Source: Ottowia beijingensis (GTDB lineage: Bacteria > Pseudomonadota > Gammaproteobacteria > Burkholderiales > Burkholderiaceae_C). Taken from it: a stretch of DNA of 64,000 nucleotides. The DNA is taken from assembly GCF_013423955.1 (NCBI RefSeq), contig NZ_JACCKX010000001.1:3534001-3598000 (forward strand). Direction: 5' to 3'. Position 1 is the stretch's first letter; the number at the start of each line of letters is the position of its first letter. Positions 57,519 to 64,000 of the stretch are shown here, piece by piece. Made by a program: the position numbers and the translations under genes. Under the pieces are notes generated by a model. That model made no database searches. It was not told the origin of the DNA and saw only the letters and a list, made by a program, of their open reading frames with translations.

Positions 57519-58495
57519 TCAGTCGTTCACCAGCACCAGCTTGCCCTTGACCTCGCGCGAGCCCATGCGCGCGTAGGCAGCTTTCAGCTCGCTCATCGGC
57601 ATGGTGCGGTCGATCAGCGGCTTGATCCTGCCCTGCGCGTACCAGCCGGCCAGCTCCTGCATCATGGCGGCGTTGGCAGCCGGCTCGCGGCGCGCGAAGT
57701 CGCCCCAGAACACGCCGACGATGCTGGCGCCCTTGACCAGCGCCAGGTTGATCTTGATGGCCGGGATGTCGCCCGCAGCGAAGCCCACCACCAGGTGCCG
57801 CCCGCGCCAGGCAATCGAGCGGAATGCCGGCTCGGTGAACGGGCCGCCCACCGGGTCGTAGATCACGTCGGGGCCCTTGCCGCCGGTCAGTTCCTTCAGG
57901 CGCTCGCGCAGGTCCTCGTTGCTGTAGTTGATGGTTTCGTCGGCGCCCAGTTGCTTGCAGAAGGCGCACTTTTCGTCAGTGGAGGCGGCAGCGATCACCT
58001 TCGCGCCCGCGATCTTGGCAATCTGGATCGCCGACATGCCCACGCCGCCGGCCGCGCCCAGCACCAGCACCGTCTCGCCGGCCTTGAGCTGGCCGCGGTC
58101 CATCAGCGCGTGGTGGCTGGTGGCGTAGATCATGATGAAGGCCGCCGCATCCACCGGCGGAAAGCCCGGCGGCAGCGGCATGCACAGCTTGGCCGGCGCC
58201 AGCGTGTGGGTGCCGAAGCCGCCTGTGCCGCTGAGGCAGGCCACGGCCTGGCCCACCTTCAAGTCCGTCACGCCTTCGCCCACGGCCTCGACGACGCCGG
58301 CGTATTCGCTGCCGGGCACGAAGGGCAGCTCGGGCTTGTGCTGGTACTTGTTCTGCACGATCAGCAGGTCAGGAAGTTCAGACTGGCGGCCTGGATGCGG
58401 ATCAGCACCTGGCCTTTGCCGGGCTGCGGCGTGGGCAGTTCCTTCCAGGTCAGGGCGTCGACACCGACGGGGTTTTCGCAAAGCCAGGCGTGCAT
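57519..58495 (-). CDS. Zinc-independent alcohol dehydrogenase/quinone oxidoreductase (MDR superfamily), frameshifted in this sequence
   Basis: About 325 aa. PELPFVPGSEYAGVVEAVG and the NADP-binding VLVLGAAGGVGMSAIQIAKI are quinone oxidoreductase (QOR) marks; no structural-zinc Cys cluster is present. It probably reduces quinones or enones with NADPH. The start at 58495 (MHAWLCENPVGVDAL) has GAGGAG 8 nt upstream. One base is missing at 58372-58373: AASLNFPDLLIVQNKYQ is restored by one C on the coding strand. Single gene, divergent from surE. Confidence 0.9.
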
Positions 58496-58662
58496 GAATC
58501 AGGTCTCCTCGAACAATCGGTAAGCTGGCGCCGCGGCACCAGGGTGACGCCGCATGATAGAAGCGGGCACCAGCCGCGCCATGTCTCAGCCGTGACCGCG
58601 CCTGCCGGCGATGGCCGGGCGACGGCGCGCCTACAATCCGTTGCATCTGCGCGCACCCCTCC

Positions 58663-59439
58663 ATGAAGATCCTGCTCTGTAACGACGACGGCTACCAGGC
58701 CACCGGCATCGTGGCCTTTCACGAGGCCCTGAAGGCGCTGCCGGACGTGCAGGTGGAAGTGGTGGCGCCCGAGCACAACAACAGCGCCAAGTCCAACGCC
58801 CTCACGCTGCGCGCGCCGCTGTACGTGTACCAGGCGGCCAACGGCTTTCGCTACGTCAACGGCACGCCGGCCGACTGCGTGCACATCGCGCTGACGGGCC
58901 TGCTGGACTACCGGCCCGACCTGGTCGTCTCCGGCATCAACAACGGCGCCAACATGGGCGACGACACCATCTACAGCGGCACCGTGGGCGCGGCCATGGA
59001 AGGCTACCTGTTCGGCATCCCGGCCATTGCGTTCTCGCAGATCGAGAAGGGCTGGGGCCACATCGACGCCGCGGCGGCCAAGGCGGCCGAGCTGGTGCAG
59101 CGCATCGGCGCGCACCAGCTGGACGGCGGCAAGCCCTGGCTGCTGAACGTGAACATCCCCAACCTGCCGCTCGACCAGATCAAGCCGCCCAGGGTGAGCC
59201 GCCTGGGCCGGCGCCACGCGGCCGAGCGCGTGATCACCATGGACAGCCCGCACGGCGACACCATGTACTGGATCGGCGGCGCTGGGCCGGCGGCCGACGC
59301 GGCCGAAGGCACCGACTTTCACGCCACGGCCGAGGGCCACATCGCCATCACGCCGCTGAAGGTGGACCTGACCGACCGCGACGCGCTGGGCTACTGGTCG
59401 CAGGGCCTCAGGCACATGCTGGGCGGAGGGCACGGCTGA
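58663..59439 (+). CDS. surE: 5'/3'-nucleotidase SurE
   Basis: 258 aa, intact. Metal-dependent nucleoside monophosphatase: the DD motif in [36 protein letters not shown] and [11 protein letters not shown]. Involved in stationary-phase survival in known relatives. It overlaps pcm by 1 nt (TGATG), and nlpD follows. Confidence 0.97.
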   Translation: MKILLCNDDGYQATGIVAFHEALKALPDVQVEVVAPEHNNSAKSNALTLRAPLYVYQAANGFRYVNGTPADCVHIALTGLLDYRPDLVVSGINNGANMGDDTIYSGTVGAAMEGYLFGIPAIAFSQIEKGWGHIDAAAAKAAELVQRIGAHQLDGGKPWLLNVNIPNLPLDQIKPPRVSRLGRRHAAERVITMDSPHGDTMYWIGGAGPAADAAEGTDFHATAEGHIAITPLKVDLTDRDALGYWSQGLRHMLGGGHG

Positions 59440-60247
59440 TGGCCACGCCACCGCAGCGCCCGGGCTTTCCGGCCCGCATCGACCTGGGCGCGGGCAGCCG
59501 CGCGCCGGCCCGGCCGGTGGCGCGGCCCGCCGTGCCTGCGGCCGCCACGCCGCCGCTGACCAGCACCTCGGCACCGCAGGCCGCCAGCATGGCGCGCGAC
59601 CCGATCCCGGCGCGTGCCCGCATGGTGCAGTTGCTGGCGGCCGAGGGCATCAGCGATGCGCAGGTGCTGCGCGCCATGGGCAGCGTCGACCGCCACCGCT
59701 TCGTCGACAGCGCCTTGCTGGCGCAGGCGTACGAGGACACGGCGCTGCCCATCGGCCTGGGCCAGACCATCAGCAAGCCCAGCGTGGTGGCGCGCATGAC
59801 CGAGCTGCTGCTGCAGGGCGGCCTGCGCGGGCCCGACGGCAAGCTTGGCCGCGTGCTCGACATCGGCACCGGCTGCGGCTACCAGGCCGTGGTGCTGGCG
59901 CAGGTGGCCAGCGAGGTCTACAGCATCGAGCGCCTGCGCGACCTGCACGAGAAGGCGCGCGCCAACCTGCGGCCGCTGCGCATCGCCAACGTGCACCTGA
60001 TCCTGGGCGACGGCATGGCCGGCTTTGCCAAGGGCGCGCCTTACGCGGGCATCATCGCCGCCGCGGGCGGCGAGGCCGTGCCCGACGCCTGGATCGACCA
60101 GCTGGCCTACGGCGGGCGCATCGTCGCCCCGGTGGCCACGGCCGGGGCCAGCAGGCACTGATGGTCATAGACAAGTCCCGTCAGGGGATACAGCAGACCA
60201 TTCTCGAAGCCGTTCACTTCGTGCCTCTAAAATCAGGGGTTGCGTAG
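59439..60247 (+). CDS. pcm: Protein-L-isoaspartate O-methyltransferase, frameshifted near the C-terminus
   Basis: About 269 aa when read to the TAG at 60247. Methylates isoaspartyl residues to start their repair. SAM motif [17 protein letters not shown], and [24 protein letters not shown] are typical. A 45-residue Pro/Ala-rich N-terminal extension precedes the catalytic part. G4 at 60144-60147 seems short by one: the true end then reads [20 protein letters not shown] and matches the family, whereas the literal frame stops early at 60161. Confidence 0.94.
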
Positions 60248-60272
60248 AGCGCAAGCAAGAGGAAAGTCTCAT

Positions 60273-61144
60273 ATGTATTTCTCAGGTCGCAAGACTTGGA
60301 TGGCCGCCACCCTGGTGGCGGCCGCGGTGCTGGCGGGATGCTCGTCCACCTCGGTCAATCGGGCTCCGGTGGAAGACCGGGGCACGGCAGGCGCCCCGCG
60401 CGTCGACCCGGCCACGCTGCCGGGTGCCGAGAACGCCGGCAAGCCCGGCTTCTACACGGTGCGCCAGGGTGACACGATCATGCGCATCGCCACCGAGGTG
60501 AACCAGCCCTGGCGCGACATCGCGCGCTGGAACAACCTCGACAACCCGAACCTCATCGAAGTCGGCCAGGTGCTGCGCGTGGTGCCGCCGGCCGGCACCA
60601 CGGTGGCATCGGCCCCGGCGCTGACCGAAGGGCCGCGCCCCGCCGCCGGCACCCCGGCACCTGCCCCCGCGCCCGCCAAGCCCGCGGTGCCGGTGGCCAC
60701 GCAGACCACCCCCGGCGTCACGCCCGCACCGGCGCCTGCGCCGGCCTCGCCCCACCGCCGCCTTCGGCCGGCGCCGACGACGTGGACTTCATCTGGCCCG
60801 CCAGCGGCGCGCTGATCGCCGGCTTCGACGAGGCCAAGAACAAGGGCCTGGGCATTGCCGGCAAGGCGGGCGATGCGGTGCTGGCCGCCGCCGATGGCCG
60901 CGTGGTGTACGCCGGTGCCGGCCTGCGCGGCTATGGCAACCTGATCATCCTGAAGCACAACAACACATTCCTCACGGCCTACGCGCACAACCAGACGCTG
61001 CTGGTGAAGGAAGACCAGACCGTGAAGAAGGGCCAGAAGATCGCCGAAATGGGCTCCACCGACGCCGACCGCGTGAAGCTGCACTTCGAGATCCGCCGCT
61101 CGGGCAAGCCGGTGGATCCGGCGCGCTACCTGCCGGCTAGATAA
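60273..61144 (+). CDS. nlpD: NlpD-like murein hydrolase activator lipoprotein, frameshifted in this sequence
   Basis: About 290 aa. Lipobox VLAGC, one LysM domain ([17 protein letters not shown]), a Pro/Ala linker, and a C-terminal M23 (LytM) domain ([45 protein letters not shown]). The catalytic-site residues look degenerate as in E. coli NlpD, which activates amidases instead of cutting peptidoglycan. One C is missing at 60750-60753, inside the linker. rpoS, which often follows nlpD, is absent; rlmD comes next. Confidence 0.93.
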
Positions 61145-61245
61145 GCTCCCCCTGTGCCGCTGGCGCGGCTTCCCCTGAGGGGGACGGCGCTGGTGGCCGG
61201 CGCGGGTCCGGCCACGGCGCCCCCGCATGGCCTGCTCCGCGGCAT
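61145..61245. repeat. GC-rich element shared with 36611-36705
   Basis: CCCCTGAGGGGGACGGCGCT, then GGCCGGCGCGGGTCCGGCCA, CATGGCCTGCTCCGCGG. The end string and arm order recur before rimM. Confidence 0.6.
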
Positions 61246-61272
61246 TTTGTGCGGCTTGCTGCGCAGCCTTCT

Positions 61273-61311
61273 CCCTCTCCCGCAGGCGGGAGAGGGTTGG
61301 GGTGAGGGCAG
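61273..61311. repeat. REP-like hairpin, CCCTCTCCCGC type
   Basis: Perfect 11-bp arms CCCTCTCCCGC/GCGGGAGAGGG (61273-61283 with 61286-61296) followed by TTGGGGTGAGGGC, a widespread proteobacterial REP-like form. It could end the nlpD transcript. Confidence 0.8.
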
Positions 61312-61340
61312 GGCCGTGCGCCCGTGGGATGCTTCTTTAT

Positions 61341-61387
61341 TCATAGCTGCTCGCGCTTGTCCAGCAAGCGCTGGAGGCCATTTTGAC
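61341..61387 (+). repeat. Family A repeat supplying the rlmD start
   Basis: TCATAGCTGCTCGCGCTTG, spacer, CAAGCGCTGGAGGCCATTTT. The 7-bp stem is 61353-61359 with 61365-61371. The TTG start of rlmD (61383) is in its conserved ATTTTG end. Confidence 0.85.
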
Positions 61388-62819
61388 CATAAACACGGAA
61401 TCCTCCTCGCCTGCGTTTCCGCCCGACTGGCTGCACATCGACGCGATGGACCTGGACGCGCAGGGCATCGCGCGGCGCCCGGACGGCAAGGTGGTGTTCA
61501 TCGACGGCGCGCTGCCGGGCGAGCTGGTGTCGGCCACTGTCACGAAGCGCAAGAACCAGTGGGAAGCCGCCACGCTGACCGCCGTGCACCGCGAAAGCAG
61601 CCAGCGCGTGGCGCCGCGCTGCCCGCACTTCGGGCTGCACCAGGGCGCGTGCGGCGGCTGCAAGATGCAGCACCTGGAGGCGTCTGCCCAGGTCGCCGTC
61701 AAGCAGCGTGCGCTGGAGGACAACCTGTGGCACCTGGGCAAGGTGCGGCCCGAGGTCATCCTGCGCGCCATCGAGGGCCCGGCCTGGGGCTACCGCTACC
61801 GGGCGCGCCTGTCGGTGCGCTACGTGCAGAAGAAGAACGAGGTGCTGATCGGCTTTCACGAGCGCAAGAGCCGCTACGTGGCCGACATGCGCGAATGCCA
61901 CGTGCTGCCGCCGCAGGTGAGCGCGCTGCTGCTGCCGCTGCGCGCGCTCATCATGGGTCTGGAGGCGCGCGAGACCTGCCCGCAGATCGAGCTGGCGGCG
62001 GGCGACGAGATCACGGCGCTGGTGCTGCGGCATCTGGAGCCGCTCTCCGACGGCGACCGGCAGCAACTGCGCGACTTCGGCGCGCGCCACGGCATCCAGT
62101 GGTGGCTGCAGCCCAAGGGGCCGGACACGGTGCACCGGCTGGAAGAGGGCGGCCCGCCGCTCGCGTACGCGCTGCCCGAGTTCGGCATCGCCATGCCGTT
62201 CAAGCCGACCGACTTCACCCAGGTCAACCCGCACATCAACCGCGTGCTGGTCACGCGCGCGCTGCGGCTGCTGGGCGCGCAGCGGCACGAGCGCGTGATC
62301 GACTGGTTCTGCGGCCTGGGCAACTTCACACTGCCCATTGCCACGCAGGCCGGGCAGGTGCTGGGCGTGGAAGGCAGTGCCGCGCTGGTGGCGCGCGCGC
62401 GGCAGAATTGTGAACAAAATCAGGCTTCAGCGCCTGCCCATCAAGCGCTGGCAGCTACTGAATTTGCAGCACGCAACCTGTTCGACATGACCGCCGCGCA
62501 ACTGGTGGCCGACGGCACGGCCGACCGCTGGCTGGTCGATCCGCCGCGCGAAGGCGCGTTCGCGCTGGTCAAGGCGCTGGCGGCCATCCACCAGGCGCGC
62601 ATCGGCGCCGAGGATGCCGAGCCGCTGCCGCCCGGCGCCGAAGGCTGGCAGCCGCCGCGCCGCATCGTCTACGTCAGCTGCAACCCGGCCACGCTGGCGC
62701 GCGATGCCGGCCTGCTGGTGCACCAGGCGGGCTACCGCTGCAGCGCGGCGGGCGTGGTCAACATGTTCCCGCACACCGCGCACGTGGAGAGCATGGCGGT
62801 GTTCGACCTGGCCAACTAA
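61383..62819 (+). CDS. rlmD: 23S rRNA (uracil-1939-C5)-methyltransferase
   Basis: 478 aa, frame intact. TRAM domain at the N-terminus; Fe-S cluster Cys in [18 protein letters not shown] and a later RECHVL; SAM motif [16 protein letters not shown]; catalytic Cys in [12 protein letters not shown]. It methylates U1939 of 23S rRNA. The only start before the TRAM domain is a TTG at 61383, within a repeat; the first ATG (61447) would remove 21 residues. A second family A copy lies in frame at 62413-62462 and encodes [17 protein letters not shown], an insertion within the SAM domain. Confidence 0.94.
   Translation: MTINTESSSPAFPPDWLHIDAMDLDAQGIARRPDGKVVFIDGALPGELVSATVTKRKNQWEAATLTAVHRESSQRVAPRCPHFGLHQGACGGCKMQHLEASAQVAVKQRALEDNLWHLGKVRPEVILRAIEGPAWGYRYRARLSVRYVQKKNEVLIGFHERKSRYVADMRECHVLPPQVSALLLPLRALIMGLEARETCPQIELAAGDEITALVLRHLEPLSDGDRQQLRDFGARHGIQWWLQPKGPDTVHRLEEGGPPLAYALPEFGIAMPFKPTDFTQVNPHINRVLVTRALRLLGAQRHERVIDWFCGLGNFTLPIATQAGQVLGVEGSAALVARARQNCEQNQASAPAHQALAATEFAARNLFDMTAAQLVADGTADRWLVDPPREGAFALVKALAAIHQARIGAEDAEPLPPGAEGWQPPRRIVYVSCNPATLARDAGLLVHQAGYRCSAAGVVNMFPHTAHVESMAVFDLAN
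62413..62462 (-). repeat. Family A repeat inside rlmD coding sequence
   Basis: AACAAAATCAGGCTTCAGCG, CCTGCCCATCAAGCGCTGGC, AGCTACTG. Very close to intergenic copies, in frame, and retains the palindromic core. Confidence 0.85.
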
Positions 62820-62841
62820 AGCCAGGGGCGCCGAAAGGCGC

Positions 62842-63559
62842 TCAGCCGTCGCCGCTGCCCTGCTGAATCGCCCGCTGCTGCTCGCGCATGCGCACGCACT
62901 GCGGGTGCTGCTGCAGCGCGGGCTTGCCGCACTCGCGCTGCAGGCACAGCGCGTGCGCCAGAAAGCGTGAATCGGCGCACAGGCCCGCGGGTGGGCTGGC
63001 GGGCGCGGGCGGTGGCGCGGGCCGGGGCGAGGCCACCTGGGGCGCCGCGGGCGGTGGCGCCGGCGCCGGATCCGGCCGAGGCGCGCGCGGCGCGGGTGCG
63101 GGGCGTGCCGGCTTGGGGGCCGCGGGCCGGGTGTCGATCATGGCCGCCGGTGCGGGTGCCGGGGCAGGGGCACTGGCCGGCGCCACCGCGGGCGTGACCG
63201 GGGCGCGGCGGCCAGGCTGGGTGCCGGCGTCGGCGCCGGTGCCGCGGGCGCGGGGCGCGGGGCGGGTGTGGTTGTCGCCGGTGCCTCGGCCAGCGGGGCG
63301 GGCGTGCGCGCTGCGATGCGGCCGATGCCCCACAGCGCCCCGATGGCGAACACCGCCAGCAGCGCGATCAGCACGGCATGCGGGCGCTTGCCGGGCGCGG
63401 TCGCTTCGCCCTCGGCGGGCCGGCGCTTGCGGCGCCGCTTGCGGGTGCTTCAGGCGGCGCAGGTGCCGGGCCCAGCGCGACCAGCTGGTGCGCGCATTTC
63501 AGGCAGAACTTGGCGGCATCCCGGTTCTCGGCGCCACACTTCGGACAGATCAAGGCCAT
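62842..63559 (-). CDS. Zinc-ribbon, single-pass membrane protein with Pro/Ala-rich linker, two frameshifts in this sequence
   Basis: About 239 aa. N-terminal zinc ribbon ALICPKCGAENRDAAKFCLKC, a basic stretch (RKRRRKRRPAEG), one membrane helix (VLIALLAVFAIGALWGIG), about 90 residues of Pro/Ala repeats and a C-terminal segment with four Cys (LCADSRFLAHALCLQRECGKPALQQHPQC). Bases are missing at G3 63443-63445 and G4 63200-63203. Similar architecture suggests a cytoplasmic zinc ribbon tethered to a periplasmic tail; function unknown. Confidence 0.65.
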
Positions 63560-63721
63560 GGGTGATGAAGAGGGGGCAGGCGGCAAGCCGGGCAATCACG
63601 CGCCTGCCAGCCGTCATGCAACAAAATGTACCTCATGCCCGCAGGGTGCGGGTCCACGCGGCGCACCGGCGCGGTCGTGCGCGCCGGCCAAACGCTGGAA
63701 AACTGCACGCAGGCGCCGGCT

Positions 63722-64000
63722 TCAGGCCGCCGTGTCCTCGGCAGGTGGGTTCACCAGGCGGGCGATCAGCCCCTGCTCGGCCGGGCCGTCGATCGGAATC
63801 CACACCCGCAGCGGGTTGCCGGCCGCCACGTCGATGGACTGGCCTTCCGCGTTCTTCATCACGTCGAGCCGCACGGTTCGGTTGCCCTGCGGGGTGATGA
63901 TCTCGATCCAGTCGCCGACGGCGAAGCGGTTCTTGGTCTCGACCTCGGCCCAACCGTCTTTGGCGCTCTTGATTTCGCCCACGAACTGGCTGCGCGTGGC
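63722..64000 (-). CDS. U32 family peptidase, C-terminal part (cut by window end)
   Basis: Only the last ~92 residues are inside the window, reading on through position 64000. QFVGEIKSAKDGWAEVETKNRFAVGD in its first part and IIT-PQGNRTVRLDV, IPIDGPAEQGLIARLV are the C-terminal domain of U32 peptidases (YegQ/RlhA/TrhP group), which act in tRNA or rRNA hydroxylation or protease-like roles. The particular subfamily cannot be decided from this fragment. The gap 63560-63721 between it and the zinc-ribbon gene holds nothing I recognise. Confidence 0.82.
   Translation of the reverse strand, partial: ATRSQFVGEIKSAKDGWAEVETKNRFAVGDWIEIITPQGNRTVRLDVMKNAEGQSIDVAAGNPLRVWIPIDGPAEQGLIARLVNPPAEDTAA

Overview
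The window is a high-GC chromosomal segment from a betaproteobacterium, most likely Burkholderiales, family Comamonadaceae. The basis is a phasin gene, the kynB-kynU-kynA block, the Feo iron operon, argD-argF beside a DUF3579 gene, eno-kdsA-pyrG, parE-transglycosylase-parC and surE-pcm-nlpD-rlmD, together with short palindromic intergenic repeats that I associate with this family. I do not assign a genus. I see no rRNA, tRNA, CRISPR array, prophage or intact insertion sequence.

Layout: 0.2-9.4 kb holds a phasin, an HDAC-like/thioesterase/nitroreductase operon, a DUF364-like protein, nicotinate phosphoribosyltransferase, a NhaD-type antiporter and an orphan SH3b-LysM protein. 9.4-12.4 kb is the tryptophan-to-anthranilate (kynurenine) operon on the minus strand. 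12.5-15.0 kb is a Feo ferrous iron operon behind a good Fur box. 15.6-20.6 kb is a tightly packed seven-gene operon (roadblock protein, Aer-like PAS protein, signal-less PhnD-like protein, unknown, receiver-like multidomain protein, small GTPase, second roadblock-like protein). It is the best candidate here for an undescribed signalling system. 20.7-47.4 kb is mostly housekeeping: arginine synthesis, S20, MurJ, PurM, Hda, PcnB, FolK, phosphate uptake (DUF47-Pit), S16-RimM, FtsB, enolase, KdsA, CTP synthase, CoaBC, dUTPase, and an L16-hydroxylase-like cupin protein. 47.4-64 kb carries BamC, DapA, topoisomerase IV (parE and parC around a lytic transglycosylase), SurE-Pcm-NlpD, RlmD, a zinc-ribbon membrane protein and the end of a U32 peptidase.

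Two genome-scale signals run through the window. First, at least two families of short palindromic repeats are scattered between genes. Family A has a CAGCGCTTG/CAAGCGCTG hairpin flanked by AGCTAT and GGCC-ATTTT arms. Family B has a GC hairpin between two GGGGAGTAT boxes. Family A copies double as terminators, supply stop or start codons to neighbours, and three copies appear to lie in frame inside genes (pcnB, parC, rlmD). Second, 23 genes show apparent single-base losses (about 32), nearly all in short homopolymers and always as a deletion. Essential genes such as eno, pyrG, murJ, parC and rimM are among them, so I read these as sequencing or assembly errors. I annotate such genes across the break as single CDSs.
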